64,000 bases of DNA, from NCBI RefSeq assembly GCF_008929045.1, contig NZ_VFAH01000002.1, positions 310,001-374,000 on the forward strand. Direction: 5' to 3'. Each line of letters opens with the position of its first letter. The stretch's first letter is position 1. A model generated the notes under the pieces. That model did no database searches, had not been told where the DNA came from, and saw nothing but the letters and a program-made list of their open reading frames with translations. This document shows, piece by piece, positions 38,805 through 46,961 of this stretch. This DNA is from Noviherbaspirillum aerium (lineage in GTDB: Bacteria > Pseudomonadota > Gammaproteobacteria > Burkholderiales > Burkholderiaceae_D). The position numbers and the translations under genes are program-made.

Positions 38805-39236
38805 ATGCCCAGCAGTGCACGAGCCGGTTGGAAGATGGCAGCGGTCATCGCCGTTGCGACCGTCTGGACAGGCGTGGCGCATGCCGGTGATGTCGTGAAG
38901 GCCGCGCCGGATCCCTCGTCGGGCGTCGTGCTGAATCAGACGATAACGGTGGGGGGACAGGATTTCTTCCGCCATTTCTCTGCGGCGTGGCGGGATTCGC
39001 CGCTCAGCGAGCGGGTCATCGTGATTGTCAGGGAGCAGCCTTCGGCACGGCTGGGAAACCTTGTCTGGGTTGAATACAGCCGGACAAAAGTATTCCAGAC
39101 CAATCTTCCTCCGTCGCGGGAACAGATCAGAAAGCTGGGGAGCGAAGCGGCATCGGTTGTTCAGGAAGCGATTGTCAGCACAGAAGTGGAACAAGCCACA
39201 TTGGTCGACAGCGACCTCGCAAAAGAAGAAATTTAA
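38805..39236 (+). CDS. csgE: Curli secretion accessory protein CsgE
   Basis: A 143-residue exported protein from ATG 38805 (GAGGGGG upstream). Signal peptide ends near AHA-GD. The CsgE pattern is VVLNQTITVGGQDFFRHFSA, REQPSARLGNLVWVEY and VFQTNLPPSR, and it ends LVDSDLAKEEI like E. coli CsgE. It caps the periplasmic side of the CsgG pore and brings CsgA to it. First gene of the operon. Confidence 0.93.
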   Translation: MPSSARAGWKMAAVIAVATVWTGVAHAGDVVKAAPDPSSGVVLNQTITVGGQDFFRHFSAAWRDSPLSERVIVIVREQPSARLGNLVWVEYSRTKVFQTNLPPSREQIRKLGSEAASVVQEAIVSTEVEQATLVDSDLAKEEI

Positions 39237-39275
39237 AAGCGTTCAAGAGTTTAAAAGCATCACCAGGGAGAAGTC

Positions 39276-39710
39276 ATGAAACCGACATGCATTAAAGGCA
39301 TGGTGGGGATCGGCTGCGCGCTTGCCGCGCTTACGACCCTGACCGCGCAAGCCACCGAACTCGTTTATGTGCCGATTAATCCATCGTTCGGCGGAAGTCC
39401 TTTGTACGGCAGCGTACTGCTCGGCACGGCGTCAGCGACGAACAAGCACAAGGATCCCGAGGCGAAGGCCTTCGGCGCAGCGTCCCAGGACCCGCTCAAC
39501 CAGTTCAACGAAAGCCTTGAACGCGCGGTGCTCAGCCAGCTGGCCAGTTCCGCGACTTCCAAGATCCTGAACAACGGTCAACTGGTTCCCGGAAACATAG
39601 AGACAGGGAATTTCCGCATCAATGTCATCGATACGGGTGGGGGTTCGCTGACCGTCACCACGACGGACAAGGTGACCGGTGCATCGTCTTCTTTCGTGGT
39701 GGGCAAATGA
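39276..39710 (+). CDS. csgF: Curli assembly protein CsgF
   Basis: A 144-residue exported protein; signal peptide ends at AQA-TE. It starts with the CsgF constriction segment VYVPINPSFGGSPLYGSVLL that inserts in the CsgG pore, followed by the helical and beta-sheet part ending SSFVVGK. It moves to the cell surface and couples CsgB nucleation to secretion. It overlaps csgG by 4 bases. Confidence 0.93.
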   Translation: MKPTCIKGMVGIGCALAALTTLTAQATELVYVPINPSFGGSPLYGSVLLGTASATNKHKDPEAKAFGAASQDPLNQFNESLERAVLSQLASSATSKILNNGQLVPGNIETGNFRINVIDTGGGSLTVTTTDKVTGASSSFVVGK

Positions 39711-40666
39711 AACGCGAAAGATCGATCCTCTCCCTGTCCGCAATCATGGCGGCTCTGATCCTGTCGGGATGCGCAGTATCGCATCCGCCGGCGGAGGTGC
39801 GCGGCAATGCGCATCTGACTCCGGCGTCTCCGGTTGCGAGGGAACTGAGCCAGCTTCCCGAACCGGCGGGCCGCATTGCGGTGGCAGTCTACGGATTCCG
39901 CGACCAGACCGGGCAATACAAGCCGGCGCCCGACAGTTCCTTCTCGACTGCGGTGACCCAGGGCGGCACGGCACTGCTGGTCAAGACACTGAAGGATTCC
40001 GGCTGGTTCATACCGGTCGAGCGTGAAAACCTGCAGAACCTGCTCACCGAACGCAAGATCATCCGCGCGCTGGAAACGCCGCAGGCTGCCGACGCAGAGA
40101 AGATCAATGTTCCTTCCCTGCTCTCGGCTTCCCTGATCCTGGAGGGCGGTGTCGTGGCTTACGAGAGCAATGTGCGCACCGGCGGCGTGGGCGCGAAATA
40201 TCTCGGCGTTGGCCTGTCGACCCAATACCGGGTGGATCAGGTGACCGTGAATGTGCGCGCGGTGAACAGCCGCAACGGTGAAATCATTCACAGCATCTCG
40301 ACCACAAAGACGATCTACTCCTATGAAGTTCGCCCGAGCGTGTTCAAGTTCGTCAACTTCAAGGATCTGGTGGAGTTCGAGGCCGGCATGACACGCAACG
40401 AACCGGCGCAGCTCTGCGTGGCCGAGGCGATTGAAGCGGCGGTCATGCATCTGGTGGCAAGCGGGATCAAGAGCCGCTCCTGGTCGCTCAAGAATCCCAA
40501 TGATGTCAACCATCCGATCCTGAAGAAATACTGGGATGAGAACGCCAGGCACCTGGCTCCCGAACAGGTTGCCGCAGTCGAGATGAATGAGGAGGACTGG
40601 GCGGGCTCCACTCCTGAGCAGGCACGTATTGCAGCCAATCAACGCGCGATGAGGACGATGAGATGA
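39707..40666 (+). CDS. csgG: Curli secretion channel lipoprotein CsgG
   Basis: A 319-residue outer-membrane lipoprotein (lipobox LILSGC, Cys21) that forms the nine-subunit pore. Conserved segments: RIAVAVYGFRDQTGQYKPAP, ALLVKTLKDSGWFIPVEREN, LQNLLTERKII and GVGAKYLGVGLSTQYRVDQV, close to E. coli CsgG. The C-terminus carries an extra Asn/Glu/Ala-rich tail (AGSTPEQARIAANQRAM). Start overlaps csgF and stop overlaps csgB, so the genes are translationally coupled. Confidence 0.95.
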   Translation: MKRERSILSLSAIMAALILSGCAVSHPPAEVRGNAHLTPASPVARELSQLPEPAGRIAVAVYGFRDQTGQYKPAPDSSFSTAVTQGGTALLVKTLKDSGWFIPVERENLQNLLTERKIIRALETPQAADAEKINVPSLLSASLILEGGVVAYESNVRTGGVGAKYLGVGLSTQYRVDQVTVNVRAVNSRNGEIIHSISTTKTIYSYEVRPSVFKFVNFKDLVEFEAGMTRNEPAQLCVAEAIEAAVMHLVASGIKSRSWSLKNPNDVNHPILKKYWDENARHLAPEQVAAVEMNEEDWAGSTPEQARIAANQRAMRTMR

Positions 40667-41178
40667 AGAAAACATTCAGCATGATGTCACTGGCGGCCAT
40701 CCTGTTACCCGTGATCGTGATTGCATCCACCGATCTTGCGGGACATGAACTGGCCGGGGCGGACCTGGACCTGGCGGGCAACGCGAATCATCGCGCCGCC
40801 GTCTCGCAGCACGGCAATTACAACACCGCGACGGTCGAGCAGTTCGGCGCAATCAACCGTGCAACGATCAACCAGCAAGGCATCTCGAATATCGGCAACA
40901 TCGCCCAGCACGGACGCGGCCACTCGGCGGCTCTCAGCCAGCAGGGAACGGAAAACATGGCGGTCATTATTCAGTCAGGCGCCAACAACATGGCTTGGGC
41001 ATCACAAAGCGGATACAGGAATCAGGCCGACATTTCACAGTCGGGTTCTGGAAATGCAGCAGAAGTATTGCAGTCGGGTACAGGCAACAGGGCCAGCATC
41101 CAGCAGTCGGGGAATGGCTTGCAAGGAATGATCCAGATGTACGGCAACAACCAGTATGCGTCAATGAACCAGCGATAA
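40663..41178 (+). CDS. csgB: Minor curlin CsgB-like nucleator
   Basis: A 171-residue secreted protein with signal peptide (MKKTFSMMSLAAILLPVIVI). About six 22-residue curlin repeats follow, of the form SxxxxxQxGxxNxAxxxQxG (for example ANNMAWASQSGYRNQADISQ). Ends with a less regular repeat (GMIQMYGNNQYASMNQR), as in CsgB. It nucleates fibre growth at the surface. It overlaps csgG by four bases. Confidence 0.88.
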   Translation: MKKTFSMMSLAAILLPVIVIASTDLAGHELAGADLDLAGNANHRAAVSQHGNYNTATVEQFGAINRATINQQGISNIGNIAQHGRGHSAALSQQGTENMAVIIQSGANNMAWASQSGYRNQADISQSGSGNAAEVLQSGTGNRASIQQSGNGLQGMIQMYGNNQYASMNQR

Positions 41179-41244
41179 AGGGGCGCTGCTTCATTAATAC
41201 ATGTTCCCCCTAACACAAACTCAACTTATAAAAAGGGTATTCCA

Positions 41245-42201
41245 ATGAAAGCCAACTTCAAAACTATCGCTCTCGCAATCTCGATGGCCTTTGCAACCGG
41301 CGCAGCAGTCGCGTCCGAGGCACATATCACCCAGTACGGCTCCAGCAACGATGCATTCACCGCACAGGATAACGCAACCGGTTCGACAGCCCGCACCCTC
41401 CAGGACGGCCGTGGCAACTCTGCGGGCAATCAGCAGGGACCAACAGGCGGAACAGGCGGCATCCTGCAAAAGAACACCACAGGCTCCACCGCTTACATCG
41501 AGCAACTTGGCAACCGTAACGATGCAGGCCTGCGTCAAACCTCGACCGCATTCGCCACAGGCACCATCTACCAGCACGGCAACGACAACGACGCTCGCAT
41601 CGAGCAGACTTCGATTGCTCTGGGTGCTTCGGCAATCATCCACCAAGATGGCAACAACCACGATGCAGCCATCGACCAGTCCAACAGCAGCCGTGTATCT
41701 GCCAAAGCCTACCAGGACGGCAACGGCAACTTTGCTAGCCTGTCGCAGACATGGAGCTCCGGCTCGAGCATCGATACGGTCCAGGTTGGCAGCGGCAACC
41801 GTGCCTATGCCTCGCAAAGCTTCGTAGCGCTCAGCGATATCAGCGTTGAACAGAGCGGCAGCAACAACTACGCCAATGCAACGCAGTCGGGCGGCGGCGA
41901 TCTGGGCGCAACCATCAAGCAGAATGGCAATGCCAACCGTGCCTACACCGATCAGTCCGGCCTGAGCAATGACGCCCTCGTCAAGCAGACCGGCGACGAG
42001 AACTACGCCCGCGCCAATCAGAGCGGCTTCAACAGCGATTCGCTCATCACGCAAGCTGGCAACAAGAACCACGCAACTTCCACCCAGATCGGTACTGGCT
42101 TCTCCCGCAACTACTCCGTGATCGCACAGAACGGCAACGGCCACGTTGCCACGACATACCAGCACGGTTCCGGCAACCGTGCCGGCATCAATCAGAAATA
42201 A
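41245..42201 (+). CDS. csgA: Major curlin CsgA with expanded repeat domain
   Basis: A 318-residue secreted amyloid subunit. Signal peptide ends at AVA-SEA. The mature part contains about twelve curlin repeats (ITQYG..N.A, IEQLGNRNDAGLRQ, IYQHGNDNDARIEQ and so on, ending HGSGNRAGINQK), compared with five in E. coli CsgA. One repeat near residue 70 (GGILQKNTTG) is degenerate and the first lacks the usual inner Gln. More repeats should give longer subunits per monomer. A strong terminator follows 70 bases after the stop. No CsgC or CsgD is present in the window. Confidence 0.9.
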   Translation: MKANFKTIALAISMAFATGAAVASEAHITQYGSSNDAFTAQDNATGSTARTLQDGRGNSAGNQQGPTGGTGGILQKNTTGSTAYIEQLGNRNDAGLRQTSTAFATGTIYQHGNDNDARIEQTSIALGASAIIHQDGNNHDAAIDQSNSSRVSAKAYQDGNGNFASLSQTWSSGSSIDTVQVGSGNRAYASQSFVALSDISVEQSGSNNYANATQSGGGDLGATIKQNGNANRAYTDQSGLSNDALVKQTGDENYARANQSGFNSDSLITQAGNKNHATSTQIGTGFSRNYSVIAQNGNGHVATTYQHGSGNRAGINQK

Positions 42202-42271
42202 GCCGGCAACTCGCGGAGCGGTGCCTTGCCTCGGCCCGCTCCGTCAGCAAGATCCTCCTGAAATCAGTTTT

Positions 42272-42297
42272 GGCGGCCCGCGGGCCGCCTTTTTTCT
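42272..42297 (+). terminator. Rho-independent terminator after csgA
   Basis: GGCGGCCCG and CGGGCCGCC form an 18-base perfect stem directly followed by TTTTTTCTTTT. It closes the curli operon. Confidence 0.92.
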
Positions 42298-42650
42298 TTT
42301 CGATTCCATTCTCATGCGAGTGCGACGGGTGAACTGCCAAGTTGGCACTCAATCCACCGCCGACCCGATTCTCAGAGCGTTCTCGCACTTGATTCGGGAG
42401 ATGCGTTCGCATCAAAACGCATATTCACGGCGGCGCGTGGCGACGTTACGAGGGACGCCGAGTCCTCCCTGCCGTAGCACCTCTACGACGCGTCGCCGTG
42501 TCTAGCCCTGCAACGCCTACGGTGCCTTCGCACTCCCGAAGGAAGTGTGAACAGGCCCTAGGGGAACCGATTGATCCCGTCCCGCCACACATAAGCACTG
42601 CATCCGATTGCAGTCACCATATAACCGAATGCGATTGAAAGGAAAAAACA
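42298..42650. other. Intergenic, no gene recognised
   Basis: Between the curli terminator and the 157-residue gene. Short frames are not supported. A small inverted repeat TGCCAA-G-TTGGCA lies at 42335-42347. Confidence 0.4.
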
Positions 42651-43124
42651 ATGGGCCCAGTTAGTGGCAACGTAAATAGCAGCCAGAGCAACTTCCAGGT
42701 GCCGGGCTCTCAGCAGAGCGCGCCAAAGTCACAGGAAGAACTTGCGACAATGCCGACCCCCGACCTTGTAAAGCACTGGCAGAACAGCACAGGCCAGGAC
42801 AAGGAAATGGCCTTTGCCGAGCTTCAGAAGCGTCTCGGTGAATTGATGCCCGAAAAGGCGGAGAAAAGCCCTGAGAAAGGCACTGAGAAATCCGGGGGCG
42901 GTGGCGACGAGAAGAAAGCGGGCGGCGGCAGCGGCGGCTCCCTGGAAGAACTGCTGAAGAAGCTTCTGGAAAAAATCCAGAGCGGTCAGCCTCTGACTCC
43001 GGAGGAGCAGCAGCTAGCTGACAAGCTGGGATTGAAGGCTGAAGGGAAGAACAATCCTGCACCCGATCAAAGCAGTAATCCTGACCAGATTTCTGTCAAC
43101 GTGGCTCCTCCCGGCCCGGTATAA
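42651..43124 (+). CDS. Unknown Ser/Gln/Gly-rich low-complexity protein
   Basis: A 157-residue protein with AAAGGA upstream. There is no signal peptide or membrane segment. The N-terminus is Ser/Gln-rich (VSGNVNSSQSNFQVPGSQQS), the middle is Lys/Glu/Gly-rich, and a helix LEELLKKLLEKIQSGQPLTP plus EEQQLADKLGL lies near the end. Composition resembles type III-secreted harpin-like proteins, but no secretion system is visible, so this is only a note. It is 151 bases before the PurD-like gene and may be co-transcribed with it. Confidence 0.75.
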   Translation: MGPVSGNVNSSQSNFQVPGSQQSAPKSQEELATMPTPDLVKHWQNSTGQDKEMAFAELQKRLGELMPEKAEKSPEKGTEKSGGGGDEKKAGGGSGGSLEELLKKLLEKIQSGQPLTPEEQQLADKLGLKAEGKNNPAPDQSSNPDQISVNVAPPGPV

Positions 43125-43275
43125 CAATCAGCCGCCCGTGCGCCGGCGGACGTCGGGCTGCTGACGTCCGCAGGTTGCTCATCAAACGGGCGCCTTTCGA
43201 TTTTCAAGTCAAATTCATTAAGCAAACCGAGCATCGAAGAAGCGAATCGCGCAAACAATCGGAGGAGGGAATCCA

Positions 43276-44631
43276 ATGGCAAAACGTTATCTGATAGTCG
43301 GCCATGAGGCAAGGGAGCATGCTTATGCATGGAAGCTGGCGCAATCGCCCGAAGTCGAGGCAGTCTACGTCCGTGGCGGCAACCTGGCCATGGCGTTCTC
43401 CGAAAAGGTGCATCTGATTCCGAAGCATCCGTTTGAAGAGCTCGCGCAGTTCGCCATCGACAATCGGATCGATTGCACTCTGGTAGGTGACAGCTCGTTC
43501 ATGCAATCCGGAGTCGCGGATGTTTTTCTCGACAAGGGACTGGCCATTCTCGGCGCCACCAAGGCCGCCTTCGAACTGGAAGGCTCGAAACTGTTCGGAA
43601 AGGGTTTCATGGCGAGACACGGCATTCGCACGCCTGGCCATATTGTCAGCCCCAACATTCCGGATGGCTGCAAGTTGTTGGAAAAGGCGCGCTACCCGAT
43701 TGTCCTCAAGGCCGACGTGCGTGTGTCGAGCGACAAGAGCGCCATTGTGGTCACGAACAAGAGCCAGGCAATGAGGGCGTATCTGGAAATCTTCGCTGCG
43801 CAGATGGAATACGAAGAGAAGCCGCGCGTCGTCGTTGAAGACTTCGTGGCCGGCCGAGAGGTCAGTTACACGATCCTGATGGATGGAAACGATTGGGTTC
43901 CGCTCGCCGCGGTCAGGGATTACAAGCGCTTCGGCGACCGCGATGAAGGTCCCAATACCGGCGGCATGGGAAGCTATTCACCCGTACCCTGGCTTACCGC
44001 CGATCTCGAGAAAAAGATCCAGGACGAAATCGTGATACCGACCGTGCGCGGCATGCGCGCGGAAAATTTGCAGTATCGCGGATTTCTTTACATCGGCATC
44101 ATGGTCGACGACAAGGGCGACCCGTGGGTGCTCGAGTACAACACGCGCATGGGCGACACGGAAGGGGAAACGATACTCATGCTGCTCGACGAGGATTTTT
44201 CTGATGTAGTCGACAGGGCGGGCAAGGATAGCGTAAAAGACCTGCGCTTGAAATGGCGTGACGGATGCGCCATCAGCGTCGCAGTGGCGCCGCCCGGCTA
44301 TCCCACCGAGATAAACGAAACCCCGGTTGAGCTCCCATTTCCCGAAACCGAAGGCGTCATGTGTTTCGGATCGATCTTCCGAACAAACCCTTCGGGAATC
44401 TCCTCCGGCCAGGGGCGCCTGGCTTGCGTGACCGGATATGGGCTCGACGCCGCCGAGTGCAGGGACAAGGTTTATGAAGCCGTCGGGAAAATCAACAAGG
44501 ACAAGCTTTATTGTTCGCGCTCGGATATTGCGCTGGAGCTTGTCGCTCCTTCCGTTCCTTCCGCCATTCCCGCGGTTTCCTCCGCTGTGATGGTTCCCGC
44601 GAATGCCGAGCTTTCCTGCGCAATGACCTGA
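43276..44631 (+). CDS. PurD-like ATP-grasp enzyme with altered substrate and ATP loops
   Basis: A 451-residue protein of the phosphoribosylamine-glycine ligase family, preceded by a strong GGAGGAGGG site. It keeps GPNTGGMGSYSP (225-236), EYNTRMGD (287-294) and the GRLACVTGYG end motif. It changes family-defining residues: the N-terminal glycine motif GGREHA is HEAREHA (10-16), VGPEAPL is VGDSSFM (70-76), and the Gly-rich ATP loop GLAAGKG is VRVSSDKS. It is therefore unlikely to be the housekeeping PurD. Expected role: ATP-dependent joining of an amine and a carboxylate, with a different substrate. Its C-terminus has an extra Val/Ala/Pro-rich tail. Confidence 0.9.
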   Translation: MAKRYLIVGHEAREHAYAWKLAQSPEVEAVYVRGGNLAMAFSEKVHLIPKHPFEELAQFAIDNRIDCTLVGDSSFMQSGVADVFLDKGLAILGATKAAFELEGSKLFGKGFMARHGIRTPGHIVSPNIPDGCKLLEKARYPIVLKADVRVSSDKSAIVVTNKSQAMRAYLEIFAAQMEYEEKPRVVVEDFVAGREVSYTILMDGNDWVPLAAVRDYKRFGDRDEGPNTGGMGSYSPVPWLTADLEKKIQDEIVIPTVRGMRAENLQYRGFLYIGIMVDDKGDPWVLEYNTRMGDTEGETILMLLDEDFSDVVDRAGKDSVKDLRLKWRDGCAISVAVAPPGYPTEINETPVELPFPETEGVMCFGSIFRTNPSGISSGQGRLACVTGYGLDAAECRDKVYEAVGKINKDKLYCSRSDIALELVAPSVPSAIPAVSSAVMVPANAELSCAMT

Positions 44632-44765
44632 CGACCAGAACACCTGACGGCCTATGGCGGCCATGGCGCGGCGGATCGGAAATGCAGGCTATCATGAGGC
44701 CTGCATCCGCAATCCGCCGTCTTCCATGATGAAGGCGGCATTCGAACAATGATCGCCGCCAGCCC

Positions 44766-45728
44766 ATGACTATCAATTCCGATGACCTCGAATACTTCAT
44801 CCGTGTCGCCGCGACCGGCAGTTTTTCGCGTGCGGCGCTGGAATTGGGTACCGATCCCTCGACGCTGAGCCGGCACATGGCGCGGCTCGAAGGCGCCTAT
44901 CATGCACGGCTGTTCCATCGCAGCGGACGCGGCGTTGTCCTTACCGAGGCCGGCATGGTGCTGCTGGAGCAGGCCAAGCAGGTCGCGGCCAGCCTGCAGC
45001 AGGCGCGGCATGCATTGCATGAATATGCCTCGAAGGGGCCGCGTCAGGTGGTGATCGCCGCACAGCCGACGATTGCGAGAATGTCCTTTGGACGCGTCGG
45101 CCGCGCATTGAAAGCCCAGTTCCCGGAGACGCGCGTGCGCTTCGTCGAAGGTCTGGGCACTCACATACTCGAATGGCTGGCAAGCGGCGAGATCGACATC
45201 GCCATCCTCTACATGCCCGCGCATGCGGGCGGGCTGAAGGTCGACATGCTATTGCGGGAACCGGTGCGGCTGGTGATGCCGGCGCATCATCCGCACGAGG
45301 GCGACACCTTTGATATCGCCAGCCTCGGCGAACTGCCGCTCATCCTTCCCAGCACTCCGCACGGATTGCGTCTGCTGGCGGAATCCCTCGCATCCAGGGC
45401 CGGTACGGCATTGAACATCGCGCTCGAATGCGACGGCTCCACCAGCGTGACCAAGCGCCTGGTGGAGGAGCGCTGCGGATGCACGATATTGCCGCAGGCC
45501 GCGGTGGCCGCCGAGGTCGCCCAGGGGCGCCTGCGCACCGCTCGCCTGATCAATCCGGAAGTGGTGCGGGACGTGGCGATCGCGACCGCCAAGAATCGTC
45601 CGCCGGTGGCGCAGCTCTGGAACGTCATCCAGACCATACGCGGAGAAGTGGTCGACTGCGTTGCCGGCGGCGAATGGCCGGGTGCGGAATTGATCGACAC
45701 GGCGGAGGCTGCCCGCTGCGCACCGTGA
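44766..45728 (+). CDS. LysR-family transcription regulator
   Basis: A 320-residue regulator. N-terminal winged helix (DDLEYFIRVAATGSFSRAAL, ELGTDPSTLSRHMARLEGAY) and C-terminal effector domain from about 95. It lies 62 bases before the convergent Ldh2-type dehydrogenase gene, and is a likely regulator of the nearby dehydrogenase, Bug receptor and ThDP gene. The effector is probably an organic acid but is not known. Confidence 0.92.
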   Translation: MTINSDDLEYFIRVAATGSFSRAALELGTDPSTLSRHMARLEGAYHARLFHRSGRGVVLTEAGMVLLEQAKQVAASLQQARHALHEYASKGPRQVVIAAQPTIARMSFGRVGRALKAQFPETRVRFVEGLGTHILEWLASGEIDIAILYMPAHAGGLKVDMLLREPVRLVMPAHHPHEGDTFDIASLGELPLILPSTPHGLRLLAESLASRAGTALNIALECDGSTSVTKRLVEERCGCTILPQAAVAAEVAQGRLRTARLINPEVVRDVAIATAKNRPPVAQLWNVIQTIRGEVVDCVAGGEWPGAELIDTAEAARCAP

Positions 45729-45790
45729 ATGCAGCCGCCGAATTGTCGGCGGCGAGGTATTCAACCCGATTTGCCGCGCCCCGATGCCAA

Positions 45791-46885
45791 TCAGCGCAAT
45801 GCCAGCGCCGATAACGGCCCTGGCGATTTGCCGCGCTGCGCTAGCACCGATGCGGCGGCCTGGTCCATCTGCGCCAGCGTCTCCTCATCGATTGGAACGG
45901 CGCCCGCCCGCGCTTCGCGCATGGCCTTCTCCGGTTCGCCCGGCATCAGGATGGCTTCGCTGCCCTGCTGCAGCGGCGCCGACTTCACCCATTCGACAAA
46001 GGCATTGAACTCCTCGCCGAACACGTCGCCGGTTCCCATCTTGCGGGGATCGAACACGATGGTGAGCATGTTGTTCCAGATCGCATGCTTCATGGTCAGG
46101 TACTGCGGCCGCGTGGTTTCGCCGCCGATCAGCGCGGCGCCCAGCAGTTCGCACACCATCGCCAGCGCATAACCCTTGTGGCCGGCGAAGGGCAGCAATG
46201 CGCCGGGCGCGCTTCCGGCCGCAGGAAACATGACGCCGGGGTCATCGGTGGGCATGCCCTGCGCGTCGAGCAGCGAGCCGGGCGGCACGCTGACTTTCTT
46301 GTTATGCGCCACCCGCACCTTGCCCAGCGCGATGGCGCTGGTCGCGAAATCGAGGATCACCGGTTCGCGGCCCTTGACCGGGACGCCGACCGTGAACGGA
46401 TTGGTGACGAACCGCCCTTGCGTGCCGCCGTGCGGCGCCACGATCGGCTTGCTGACCGAGTTGGTGAAGTGCACCGAAATCATGCCGGCCGCCACCGCCT
46501 GCTCGGCCCAGTGCCCTACCCTGCCCAGGTGGTGCGAATGCCGCAGGCCCATGACGCAGACGCCATGCTCGCGTGCGCGTGCAATGCAGAGTTCCATGGC
46601 CTCGTAGGTCACCGCCTGTCCCATGCCGCGATGGCCATCCATCATCAGCATGGTGCTGCCGTCGGTGACGGTCTCGGCATGCTGGTTGAGCTGCAATTCA
46701 TTCGCCAGCCAGGAATTCACATAGCGCGGCACCATGCCGACGCCGTGCGAATCGTGGCCGGCGAGATTGGCGCCGACCAGGTGTTCGGCGGTCAGCGCCG
46801 CTTCCTGCGGGCTCGAGCCGGCGGCCAGCCAGAGGTCGATGACCCATTGCCGCAGCGCCGGGGTTGGTATCAGACGTTCACTCAT
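45791..46885 (-). CDS. Ldh2/MDH2-type NAD(P)-dependent hydroxy-acid dehydrogenase
   Basis: A 364-residue enzyme of the malate/L-lactate dehydrogenase (Ldh2) family, with start 46885 chosen because the upstream frame to 47053 is shadow of the Bug gene region. Conserved segments: LVGANLAGHDSHGVGMVPRY with the catalytic His, NPFTVGVPVKGREPVILDFA and FAGHKGYALAMVCELLG. Members oxidise malate, sulfolactate, ureidoglycolate or similar; substrate unknown. It lies upstream of nothing on its strand but follows the Bug receptor in an operon-like order. Confidence 0.92.
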   Translation of the reverse strand: MSERLIPTPALRQWVIDLWLAAGSSPQEAALTAEHLVGANLAGHDSHGVGMVPRYVNSWLANELQLNQHAETVTDGSTMLMMDGHRGMGQAVTYEAMELCIARAREHGVCVMGLRHSHHLGRVGHWAEQAVAAGMISVHFTNSVSKPIVAPHGGTQGRFVTNPFTVGVPVKGREPVILDFATSAIALGKVRVAHNKKVSVPPGSLLDAQGMPTDDPGVMFPAAGSAPGALLPFAGHKGYALAMVCELLGAALIGGETTRPQYLTMKHAIWNNMLTIVFDPRKMGTGDVFGEEFNAFVEWVKSAPLQQGSEAILMPGEPEKAMREARAGAVPIDEETLAQMDQAAASVLAQRGKSPGPLSALALR

Positions 46886-46961
46886 GGAAACTCTATTCTT
46901 CGTTAGGTTTGATGTCGGCACGCCAGACGATGCGCGCTCATGCACGGGTATGCGGCGCCCC

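Noticed and set aside
41221-42165. A 314-residue minus-strand frame with regular Ala/Val repeats
   Set aside because: The repeats arise from the CsgA repeat units read backwards.
40800-42190. Regular short repeats as a possible CRISPR array
   Set aside because: They are coding curlin repeats that vary in sequence, without constant repeats and unique spacers.
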